Program-made: the position numbers and the translations under genes | Notes under the pieces: generated by a model | Databases searched by the model: none | What the model was told of the DNA's origin: nothing | What the model saw: the letters and a program-made list of their open reading frames with translations, nothing else | Part shown: piece after piece, positions 53,798 through 60,845 of the stretch | Numbering within the stretch: the first letter of the stretch is position 1 | Layout of the letters: each line of letters starts with the position of its first letter | Assembly: GCF_014852585.1 (NCBI RefSeq) | Contig: NZ_JACVBX010000005.1 | Coordinates: 310,001-374,000 of the forward strand | Source of the DNA: Pseudomonas sp. PDM18 | GTDB taxonomy: Bacteria; Pseudomonadota; Gammaproteobacteria; Pseudomonadales; Pseudomonadaceae | Direction of reading: 5' to 3' | Length of the DNA stretch: 64,000 bases

Positions 53798-54004
53798 ATG
53801 GAACGTACCCTCGGTTCCGCAGCCCTCAGCACCACCCGTAGCACCTCCAGCGCCCACCGTGGCCTCGTCGGCACTGTTCGCCTGTGGCAGCGCCGCATGG
53901 AAAGCCGCCGTCAGCTGGCTCGCCTGGACTCCCGCCTGCTGGCCGACGCCGGCATCAGCGAAGCCCAGCGTTACGCCGAACTGAACAAGCCGTTCTGGCG
54001 CTGA
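53798..54004 (+). CDS. DUF1127 small arginine-rich protein
   Basis: A 68-residue basic protein ending LDSRLLADAGISEAQRYAELNKPFWR, the DUF1127 signature (LADIGIS--- then KPFW). The middle is arginine-rich (LWQRRMESRRQLARLD). DUF1127 proteins in alphaproteobacteria have been linked to RNA binding and to phosphate and carbon metabolism; the role in Pseudomonas is not known to me. The ATG chosen has GAGAAGG nine bases upstream; another ATG lies three codons before it. Confidence 0.85.
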   Translation: MERTLGSAALSTTRSTSSAHRGLVGTVRLWQRRMESRRQLARLDSRLLADAGISEAQRYAELNKPFWR

Positions 54005-54163
54005 TCCAACAGTACAACTGAGCCGCACCTTCCAGGCTCGCCCTAACTGTACTGGTAGATTGCCTGAGGCCGCTCACCTGGAGCGGCCCTTGGCATTCTG
54101 GAAACCCGCTTTTTTGTACCGTCTCCCTCGCTGATCACAGAACAGCCAGCTGCAACCACGGCG

Positions 54164-54172
54164 GTACAGTTC
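54164..54172. promoter_or_regulatory. GTACAGTTC box upstream of the second DUF1127 gene
   Basis: GTACAGTTC is followed 14 bases later by GCTGTAC, giving an inverted pair spaced about one helical turn or more. It is identical to the box at 53635. It lies 112 bases before the second DUF1127 start, so both small genes may share one regulator. Confidence 0.5.
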
Positions 54173-54283
54173 TGAATTTCGCTTCGCTGTACTCCCGCAA
54201 TTACCCTTCGCTGCCTCTAATGCGCCGGCTCGACGAATGCGAGCCTGTACCGACAGTCCACCACGGTCACGAGGAGGCCCGTC

Positions 54284-54481
54284 ATGGAACGCGCACTGTC
54301 ATCCGATCTGCCCACTCCGGCCCCCGCCCTGCTACGTCGTCTACCAGCCTTGCTTGGCGAATGGCTGCGCAATGCCCGCACCCGCCGTCAGCTCGCCGAA
54401 CTCACCAGCCAGCAACTGGCCGACATCGGCATCAGCCCCAGCGAACGTATACGGGAAATCTCGAAACCATTCTGGCGCTGA
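54284..54481 (+). CDS. Second DUF1127 small protein
   Basis: A 65-residue paralog of the preceding DUF1127 protein. It ends LTSQQLADIGISPSERIREISKPFWR; the last five residues match its neighbour. The N-terminal half is proline-rich, then LLGEWLRNARTRRQLAEL gives the basic helix. GAGGAGG about six bases before the ATG is a strong ribosome-binding site. The two genes are 280 bases apart, each with its own upstream TACAGTT box. Confidence 0.85.
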   Translation: MERALSSDLPTPAPALLRRLPALLGEWLRNARTRRQLAELTSQQLADIGISPSERIREISKPFWR

Positions 54482-54573
54482 ATGCTGGTGACGCCGGTCA
54501 GTCTTGGCTAGTCTGAGCACAGTTAGAGTGGCCGCCCCGGCCACCTTTGCTTGGTCTTATCCGGAGCCACTCC

Positions 54574-54894
54574 ATGAAGAACAGCCTTCGCCTGATCGCT
54601 GCCGCCGCCTTGATCGGCTGCGCCACTGGCGCCTATGCCACCAGCTTCGTCTACACCACCGACCTGTCGGTGCGCGCCACCGGCGCCACTTCCGACGGCA
54701 CCTCGGACCTGAGCAACTCCTTCAAGGACGACAAGATCGTTCTCGAAGCCCGTGACGACGCGGCCACCTTCGTTGCCAGCCAGGGCCAGATCCGCGGCGC
54801 GCACCTGGAAGCCGCCCTCGCCCACATCCGCAGCAAGCTGCCGACCCTGGCCGCCAATGACCAGCAGCTGGCCCAGGCCATCCTGACCATCTGA
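54574..54894 (+). CDS. Secreted DUF2388 family protein, copy 1
   Basis: A 106-residue protein with a signal peptide (LRLIAAAALIGCATGAYA, cleavage before TSFVYT). The mature part ends in the shared block EARDDAATFVASQGQIRGAH then LEAALAHIRSKLP and LAQAILTI. DUF2388 is almost confined to pseudomonads, and its function is unknown. It is the first of three tandem copies. A CTAGTCT element lies 60 bases before the ATG. Confidence 0.85.
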   Translation: MKNSLRLIAAAALIGCATGAYATSFVYTTDLSVRATGATSDGTSDLSNSFKDDKIVLEARDDAATFVASQGQIRGAHLEAALAHIRSKLPTLAANDQQLAQAILTI

Positions 54895-55000
54895 TCGGCT
54901 GAACCCTCCGCGCCGGGCGCTCCGCCCGGCGCTCTGCGCTGGCTCTCGCCCGCGCATTCCGTTAGCCTTGGCGGCCGTGCTTTCTCGATTGTCCAAGCCC

Positions 55001-55294
55001 ATGCGTACCCTGCTGTTCCTGCTGCCGCTGCTGACCTGTTCGCTGCCCGCCTGGGCATTCGACCAGACCACCCAGTTTCCGGTCGCGACCAGCTACGCCA
55101 CCAGCCAGGTCACCAGCGCGCCCTTCGACAACAAACTGCTGCGCGGCGCCCGCGACGACGCGGCGCAGTTCGTTGCCACCGATGGAGCCCTGCGCGGTGC
55201 CCGCCTGGAGGCAGCGCTGCACTGGCTGCGCCAGCGGCATCCGGAGCTGGCGGCGAACGATCGGGAACTGGCCGAAGCAATTCTTGCCAAATAA
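55001..55294 (+). CDS. Secreted DUF2388 family protein, copy 2
   Basis: A 97-residue paralog. Signal peptide MRTLLFLLPLLTCSLPAWA, then FDQTTQFPVATSYATSQ and the shared block GARDDAAQFVATDGALRGAR, LEAALHWLRQRHPEL and LAEAILAK. It lies 106 bases after copy 1 and 37 before copy 3. The ATG at the signal peptide is preferred over an upstream TTG. Confidence 0.82.
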   Translation: MRTLLFLLPLLTCSLPAWAFDQTTQFPVATSYATSQVTSAPFDNKLLRGARDDAAQFVATDGALRGARLEAALHWLRQRHPELAANDRELAEAILAK

Positions 55295-55331
55295 GTCGTG
55301 AGCAGCTCCCGCTGCCCTTTCGGAGACATCC

Positions 55332-55667
55332 ATGCGCCTCAGCTCGCTTTCCAAGAGCCCCCTGATCCTCGGCCTCCTCCTTGCCGCCTGCGCCTCCACC
55401 GCCCAGGCCCAATCGGTGATCCGCGTGTTCAACATCACCACCAACGCCTTCGCCCGCAGCATCGACTTCACCTCGGACACCACCACCTCCGTGCGTGACA
55501 TGAAAGTCGTCCGCGAAGCCCGTGACGATGCCGCCAGCTACGTTGGCAGCGACGGCGCGATCCGTGGTGCGCAACTGGAAGCCGCGTTCAAGGTACTGCG
55601 CGAGCAGGTGCCGCAGGCTCGCGAAGCCTCCGACCAGGACCTGGCCGAAGCCATCCTCGCTCTGTGA
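55332..55667 (+). CDS. Secreted DUF2388 family protein, copy 3
   Basis: A 111-residue paralog. Signal peptide around LILGLLLAACASTAQA; the AAC could also be read as a lipobox-like site, but the -1 context is weak. The shared block is EARDDAASYVGSDGAIRGAQ, LEAAFKVLREQVP and LAEAILAL. Its TGA overlaps the GTG start of the DUF4105 gene, so copy 3 and DUF4105 are translationally coupled, suggesting that the DUF2388 proteins work with the DUF4105 protein. Confidence 0.84.
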   Translation: MRLSSLSKSPLILGLLLAACASTAQAQSVIRVFNITTNAFARSIDFTSDTTTSVRDMKVVREARDDAASYVGSDGAIRGAQLEAAFKVLREQVPQAREASDQDLAEAILAL

Positions 55668-57622
55668 GACTCCGGGCTGGCCGCTGGCTGGCGGCCCTGG
55701 CACTGCTTGTCGCCGCCAGCAGCCACGCCGCGCTCCGCCTGGAACTGGAAGCCGACGGCCTGAACGCCGCCCAGCGCCAGGCCAGCCAGCAACTGCTGGA
55801 CGAAGCCCTCCACACCCTGCCGGACAGCTTCGTGCAGCACCTGGACCGCAGCGTCCAGGTGCAGTGGCGCGACGACCTGCCCAGCAATGGCATGGGCCGC
55901 ACCCTGCGCCCCGGCGCCATCGCCCTGAATACCCGCTATCTCGGCCCGCTCACCGACGGCAGCGCCGCCACCGAGCAGACCGGCCGCACCCACGGCACCC
56001 TGCGCCGCGAACTGCTGGCCACCCTGCTCCATGAGCTGACCCACCTCTACGACCGCGCGCGCCTCTGGGATACCGACGAAGGCCGGGTGATCCGTCGCTG
56101 CACGATGCGCGACAAGAGCCTGGGTCGCGTCGGCGCACCGGACGATTGCCACGGCCAGACCGGCCGCCGCTTCAGTCTCTCGGACGACCCTCGCCTGCTC
56201 GACCTTGCCGGCTGGCCGCAATACGCCGGCAAACATGGCGAGCGCGAACAGCACAACCGTTTCCTGCTGCGCAGCCCGGACCGCTACGAGCTGACCAACC
56301 CGCGCGAGTACGTCGCGGTGAACATGGAGTACTTCCTCCTCGACCGCAGCTTCGCCTGCCGCCGCCCGGCTCTGTACCGCTACTACGCGGAACGCTTCGG
56401 CGAGCGCCCGCACGACGAATGCTCGACCCGGTACGCCTACCTCAACGCCGGCCGCGACTTCGGCCGCCAGCCACTGGGCTACCTCGACCCGGAGCGCGTC
56501 TACGAGGTCGACTATCTGATCGCCGAGGCCAACACCGAGATCGCCAGTCGCTGGGGCCACACCATGCTCCGCCTGGTGGTCTGCGCGCCGGGTCGACCGC
56601 GCGGCCCCGCCTGCCGCCTGGACCTGGACCAGCATCTGGTGCTGTCCTACCGCGCCTTCGTCGGCGACCTGCAGCTCTCCAGCTGGGACGGCCTGACCGG
56701 CGCCTACCCCTCGCGCCTGTTCGTGCTGCCGCTGTCCCAGGTGATCGAGGAATACACCAAGGTCGAGCTGCGCAGCCTCGCGTCCATTCCGCTCAAGCTC
56801 AGCCGTGACGAAGTCGCCAGCCTGGTGGAGCGCGCCGCACAGAGCCACTGGAGCTACGACGGCAATTACTACTTCCTGTCCAACAACTGCGCGGTGGAGA
56901 CGCTCAAGCTGCTGCGCAGCGGCATCCAGCGCCAAAGCCTGCAGACCATGGACAGCATCACGCCCTACGGCGTACTCGGCCTGCTGGAGAACAAGGGCAT
57001 CGCCGACGCCAGCGTGCTGGACAACCCCAAGGAAGCCCTGCGCCTGGGCTACCGCTTCGACTCCTTCCGCGACCGCTACCAGGCCATGTTCGACGTGCTG
57101 AAGCAGCGCATGAACGTCCCGCAGGACAAGGTCGAGGACTGGCTCGCCCTCCCCGCCGTCGACCGCCGCCCCTGGTTCGACAAAGCCGACCTGCGCTCCA
57201 GCGCCGCCCTGCTGCTGCTCGAACAGGCCTCGCTGCGCCGCCAACTGCTGTTGGCCCAGGACGAACTCAAGCGCCTGTACCTGAGCAACCCGGACGCCAT
57301 GAACAGCAAGCCGGACCTTGCAGCGGCCGGCAAGACACTGCAGCAGATCCTCGACGACAGCGGCTTCCTCAGCCGCCCGGCCGAGCTGCTCGACGGCGGT
57401 TACGGCCTGCCCCAGGTGTCGGACACAGCGACCCTGGAGAAGCAGACGCAGCAACGCCAGCAGCGTCTGCGCCAGCTCAGCGACAACCTCGACCGCGAAG
57501 TACGCGCCCTGCTCACTCCGGAGCGCCGTGACGAGTTGGCCGCGCTGGAAGCCAACACCAAGCAGATCGGCGCGCACCTGCGCGAGCTGCACAAGGCGTC
57601 AGGCGGGCTGGAGCTGCCCTGA
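55664..57622 (+). CDS. DUF4105 family exported protein with HELTH metallopeptidase-like motif
   Basis: A 652-residue exported protein. The signal peptide is WLAALALLVAASSHA. The N-terminal third contains LLATLLHELTHLYDRARLWD, an HExxH zinc-binding motif, and a later ALYRYYAERFGERPHDEC region. The central DUF4105 domain is marked by ANTEIASRWGHTMLRLVVCAP, a Cys/His arrangement, and YYFLSNNCAVETLKLL. The C-terminal 150 residues are coiled-coil rich. A periplasmic or outer-membrane hydrolase is a reasonable inference. GTG overlapping the preceding TGA decides the start. Confidence 0.85.
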   Translation: MRLRAGRWLAALALLVAASSHAALRLELEADGLNAAQRQASQQLLDEALHTLPDSFVQHLDRSVQVQWRDDLPSNGMGRTLRPGAIALNTRYLGPLTDGSAATEQTGRTHGTLRRELLATLLHELTHLYDRARLWDTDEGRVIRRCTMRDKSLGRVGAPDDCHGQTGRRFSLSDDPRLLDLAGWPQYAGKHGEREQHNRFLLRSPDRYELTNPREYVAVNMEYFLLDRSFACRRPALYRYYAERFGERPHDECSTRYAYLNAGRDFGRQPLGYLDPERVYEVDYLIAEANTEIASRWGHTMLRLVVCAPGRPRGPACRLDLDQHLVLSYRAFVGDLQLSSWDGLTGAYPSRLFVLPLSQVIEEYTKVELRSLASIPLKLSRDEVASLVERAAQSHWSYDGNYYFLSNNCAVETLKLLRSGIQRQSLQTMDSITPYGVLGLLENKGIADASVLDNPKEALRLGYRFDSFRDRYQAMFDVLKQRMNVPQDKVEDWLALPAVDRRPWFDKADLRSSAALLLLEQASLRRQLLLAQDELKRLYLSNPDAMNSKPDLAAAGKTLQQILDDSGFLSRPAELLDGGYGLPQVSDTATLEKQTQQRQQRLRQLSDNLDREVRALLTPERRDELAALEANTKQIGAHLRELHKASGGLELP

Positions 57623-57640
57623 CAGCCTCCGGACAGCCCT

Positions 57641-57712
57641 GTTCGCGAGCAAGCTCGCTCCTACAAGAGCGCTACGGTGCAGCTCTTCGTAGGAGCGAGC
57701 TTGCTCGCGAAC
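57641..57712. repeat. Inverted REP pair after the DUF4105 gene
   Basis: GTTCGCGAGCAAGCTCGCTC (with CTAC) and its exact complement form 24-base arms at 57641-57664 and 57689-57712 around 24 bases. It lies in the convergent gap between the DUF4105 gene and the GFA gene. Confidence 0.88.
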
Positions 57713-57731
57713 CAAAGCGCAACAGCGGACG

Positions 57732-58133
57732 CTAGAGCTTCTCCTCCCACTCCTCCTCAAGCTGCTCATCCAGGTGAATCCAGGGCAGCCGGCTCTTCAC
57801 CCAGATATGCCGGTCCGGCACTACGGTCGCCACTTCGTCCAGCGTCGCCGTGGTCAGGTCCAGCGTCTCGGGCGCATGGTCGGTGAACAGCGCCAGTTGC
57901 GCGCCGCAGCTGCCGCAGAAGTAGCGCAGGCAGGTGGCCGAGGAGCGATACTCGGCCGGCTTGCCCTGGGTCCAGCGGAAGCTGCCGATGGGCACCGTCA
58001 CCCAGGTAGTGACAATGCCGCCAGTGGTGCGCCGGCAGACGGAGCAATGGCAATGGGCGACGTCGGTCAACGGTGCATCGCATTCGTAACGCAGCTGGCC
58101 GCAATGGCAGCCGCCGGCATGTACATCGCTCAT
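57732..58133 (-). CDS. GFA-family (CENP-V type) zinc protein
   Basis: A 133-residue protein of the glutathione-dependent formaldehyde-activating (Gfa) family. Zinc ligands are in GGCHCGQLRYEC, AHCHCSVCRRTTGG and YFCGSCGAQLAL. The family name comes from one enzyme; most members have no proven activity. The gene is 12 bases after the dioxygenase gene and is the last of the gpu run, so it may be cotranscribed. The C-terminus is acidic (LEEEWEEKL). Confidence 0.86.
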   Translation of the reverse strand: MSDVHAGGCHCGQLRYECDAPLTDVAHCHCSVCRRTTGGIVTTWVTVPIGSFRWTQGKPAEYRSSATCLRYFCGSCGAQLALFTDHAPETLDLTTATLDEVATVVPDRHIWVKSRLPWIHLDEQLEEEWEEKL

Positions 58134-58145
58134 CAGAACCTCCGT

Positions 58146-58868
58146 TCAGTCGTATTCAGCCGCCTCGTGGTCGCCCAGCAAGCGGCGTTGGCGCGCCGTA
58201 CAGGCAGCGAGCACCTCGGGGTTGAAGGTCCAGTTCAGATAGGGCGAGAACTTCTGCGCGACCATCCGGCGTCCATAGTGCACCTGCAGCAGGTAGCGCG
58301 TGCGCTCGCTCAGGTTACGACTGCCGGCGTGCCACAGGTCGCTGCGAAACAGCAGGCAATCGCCCGCGCGGCAGAGCACCGGCTCGGCCGTCCTGCCCGC
58401 CCATTCGCGCTCGTCCGGTGCCGGCGCGCGGCCTGCGCGATGGCTGCCGGGAATCACCCAAGTCGGACACAGCTGCTCATTGATGTCATCGAGATAGACC
58501 TGCGCGGTGCAGATGAACATTGGCAGTTCCAGGTCCGCTCCCGGAAGCGCAACGGGCAGGTAGTCCTGGTGCATGTCCGCGCCGATGAAGCCGGGATGGC
58601 AGCGCCAGGCGGTCTGGCCGATCACATGGCAGTCCGCGCCCAGCGCGGCTTCCGCAAGCTCGATCAACCCCGGTGGATCGAGAAAGGGCAGCCAGCTCGG
58701 CGAGCGGTTGAACACGCACTTGTAGTGATCCACCAGCCCTTCGTAGTCCCAGTGCAGCGGGCGCAGGTCGTCGATCAGCGTACGCACCTGGGCCACCTGC
58801 TTGGCGTCCAGCAGGCCGCGCAGCAGGACGAAGCCTTCCTCGCGCAATGCCTGCAGGCCGTCGCTCAT
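58146..58868 (-). CDS. PhyH-family 2-oxoglutarate/Fe(II) dioxygenase
   Basis: A 240-residue phytanoyl-CoA dioxygenase-like protein. The iron triad is visible as HQD in GADMHQDYLPVALPG and the distal histidine in LWHAGSRNLSERTRYLL, where the following arginine can bind 2-oxoglutarate. The substrate is unknown. The start overlaps the gpuR stop by four bases (ATGA), so it is coupled to the guanidinopropionate regulator. Its place suggests a hydroxylation linked to guanidino or beta-amino acid metabolism. Confidence 0.85.
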   Translation of the reverse strand: MSDGLQALREEGFVLLRGLLDAKQVAQVRTLIDDLRPLHWDYEGLVDHYKCVFNRSPSWLPFLDPPGLIELAEAALGADCHVIGQTAWRCHPGFIGADMHQDYLPVALPGADLELPMFICTAQVYLDDINEQLCPTWVIPGSHRAGRAPAPDEREWAGRTAEPVLCRAGDCLLFRSDLWHAGSRNLSERTRYLLQVHYGRRMVAQKFSPYLNWTFNPEVLAACTARQRRLLGDHEAAEYD

Positions 58869-59788
58869 GCCGGCTCCCCGCTACCCAGTTCAGCCTGGGC
58901 GCGCTCAAGGGCGTCGAGGAAGGCGCCCAGCACCTCGCCCGGCTCGGCACCCTGGCGCGTTACGCAATGGAACTCCGAAACATAGGCCAGCTGCGCAGGG
59001 CGGATCGCCCGCAAGCGATCCTGTGCGACCCATTCCGTCGCGTAGTGCGTGGGCAGGTAGCCGATGAAGGTGCCGCTGAACACCAGGTTGGCGATGGCCT
59101 CCATGCTGTAGGCATTGGTGGCGCGACTGAAGACCAGCCCGTGGGGCCGGCGGCTTTCGGTCATGTAGCCGCGGCCGACGTATTCGGCCGCGCAGATCTG
59201 CTCCAGGGAAGGCTCGTCCTGCGCACGCTCGAAGAACGGGTGCCCCTGGGCGCAGTAGAGGTTCTGCTCTTCGCGGAACAGCAGTTGGTAGCGCAGCCCC
59301 GACAAGCGATGATGGAAGGCGCCGATGGCCAGTTGCAGGCGTTCCTCCAGCACGGCGTTTTCCAGCTCGTCCGGGCGCTGGGTGTGCAGGTTCAGGCGCA
59401 CCCTCGGGTTACCCGCGCGGAACAGCCGGAGCGCCAGCGGCAGCGGCCAGCAGTGCTGGCCGAGCACACCGTCGACGCAGCCCAGGTGCAGCACTTCCCG
59501 ATCGCGGCCGCCGAGGCCGGTCACCTGCTCGCGGAAGCGCTCGATGTCGACGAACAACCCGAGCGCCGCCTCGTAAAGCTGCTGCCCTTCCTCGGTGAGC
59601 TGGAAACCGCTGCTGCCGCGCCGGCATAGCGAATAGCCCAGGCGCAGTTCGAGATCGCGCACCAGCACGCTCAGCCGCGACAGGCTGGTGTTCAGGCGTA
59701 CCTGGGCGGCGGTGAAGCCGCCCGCCTCGACGATGGTGCAGAAGGTGCGCAGCAGGCGCAGGTCGATATCGGAAAGATTGCCCAGCAT
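58865..59788 (-). CDS. gpuR: LysR-type regulator of guanidinopropionate utilisation
   Basis: A 307-residue LysR regulator with a helix-turn-helix in FTAAQVRLNTSLSRLSVLVRDLE and an effector domain ending FIGYLPTHYATEWVAQDRLRAI. It follows the hydrolase gene on the same strand, the gpuP-gpuA-gpuR order of PA0287-PA0289. Activation by 3-guanidinopropionate is expected from P. aeruginosa. It is a clear relative of the bauR product. GbuR of the guanidinobutyrate system is the main alternative identity. Confidence 0.8.
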   Translation of the reverse strand: MLGNLSDIDLRLLRTFCTIVEAGGFTAAQVRLNTSLSRLSVLVRDLELRLGYSLCRRGSSGFQLTEEGQQLYEAALGLFVDIERFREQVTGLGGRDREVLHLGCVDGVLGQHCWPLPLALRLFRAGNPRVRLNLHTQRPDELENAVLEERLQLAIGAFHHRLSGLRYQLLFREEQNLYCAQGHPFFERAQDEPSLEQICAAEYVGRGYMTESRRPHGLVFSRATNAYSMEAIANLVFSGTFIGYLPTHYATEWVAQDRLRAIRPAQLAYVSEFHCVTRQGAEPGEVLGAFLDALERAQAELGSGEPA

Positions 59789-59863
59789 GGGAGTTCTCGT
59801 GGCGGCGGGCGCAGGCCTTTCGTTATAGCGCCGAGCGCGCCGCCCCGTGAACCCCCAGGGTGG

Positions 59864-60820
59864 TCAACGGCGTGCGGCGACCGAATCAGCGAGCACGCAG
59901 AGCAGCTCGAACATCATGGTGGCGCCCACCAGCGCGGTCGCCCCGCCCTGGTCGAACGGCGGCGAAACCTCCACCACATCGGCGCCGATCAGGTTCAACC
60001 CCTGCAGTCCGCGGATCATGTGCTGCGCCTCCAGGGTCGTCATGCCACCGATCTCCGGCGTTCCGGTGCCGGGCGCGTAGGCCGGGTCGAGCACGTCGAC
60101 ATCGAAGGTCACGTAGGTCGGGCCCTGCCCCACCACCCGACGCACTTCGGCCAGCGTGGCGGCGACGCCCAGGTCGGCGAACTCTTCCATGTGGATCACC
60201 CGGATGCCTTGCTCAAGGGCGAAGGCTTCGTCGTCGGCGTCGTAGATCGAGCCGCGAATGCCGATCTGCACCGTGCGTTTCGGGTCCAGCAGCCCTTCCT
60301 CGATGGCGCGACGGAACGGCGTGCCGTGGGTATAGGGGTTGTCGCCGAAGTAGCGGTCGTTGGTGTCGGAGTGGGCGTCGAAATGCACCATGCCAATGGG
60401 TCGCTCGGCGGCCAGCGCGCGGAAGATCGGCAGGGTCACCAGGTGGTCGCCGCCGACCGACAGCGGAACGGTGCCGGCGGCGTGGATGCGCCGGTAGAAG
60501 CCCTCGATCTGCTTGAGCGAATCGAGCAGGTCGATGGGGTTCACCGGAGCGTCGCCGATGTCGCCGATGCGCAGCAGGTCATAGGGTGCGATATGGCTGA
60601 CGTGGTGCACCTTGCGCATCAGGCTCGACTGGTTGCGCACCTCGCGCGGCCCGTGACGGGCGCCGGCGCGGTTGGTGGTGCCGCCGTCCCAGGGCACGCC
60701 GAGCAGGGCGATATCCACCTGCGCCGGGTCCTCGAAGATCGGCAGGCGCATGAAGCTGGGGATGCCGGCGAAACGCGGAATCTGGGCGGCGTCCAGGGGC
60801 TGCGGGAAATCATGGGGCAT
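59864..60820 (-). CDS. gpuA: 3-Guanidinopropionase (ureohydrolase, agmatinase family)
   Basis: A 318-residue binuclear-manganese ureohydrolase. Metal ligands sit in VGGDHLVTLPI, VHFDAHSDTND and FDVDVLDPAYAPG. The N-terminal QPLDAAQIPRFAGIPSFMRL and the WDGGTTNRAGARHGPREVRN loop resemble PA0288 more than guanidinobutyrase GbuA, as far as I recall those sequences. The reaction would be 3-guanidinopropionate plus water to beta-alanine and urea, feeding BauA. It is 25 bases downstream of the transporter gene. Confidence 0.82.
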   Translation of the reverse strand: MPHDFPQPLDAAQIPRFAGIPSFMRLPIFEDPAQVDIALLGVPWDGGTTNRAGARHGPREVRNQSSLMRKVHHVSHIAPYDLLRIGDIGDAPVNPIDLLDSLKQIEGFYRRIHAAGTVPLSVGGDHLVTLPIFRALAAERPIGMVHFDAHSDTNDRYFGDNPYTHGTPFRRAIEEGLLDPKRTVQIGIRGSIYDADDEAFALEQGIRVIHMEEFADLGVAATLAEVRRVVGQGPTYVTFDVDVLDPAYAPGTGTPEIGGMTTLEAQHMIRGLQGLNLIGADVVEVSPPFDQGGATALVGATMMFELLCVLADSVAARR

Positions 60821-60845
60821 GGGGCGTCTCCTGTCGGATTGAGGT

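Noticed and set aside
54068-54088. GGCCGCTC-ACCTG-GAGCGGCC hairpin after the first DUF1127 gene
   Set aside because: The stem is good, but no T run follows directly, so I did not call it a terminator; it may only be a stable 3' structure.
59864-60820. Assignment of the ureohydrolase as agmatinase or guanidinobutyrase
   Set aside because: The transporter-hydrolase-LysR order and the N-terminal sequence fit GpuA better than GbuA or SpeB; a substrate assay would decide.
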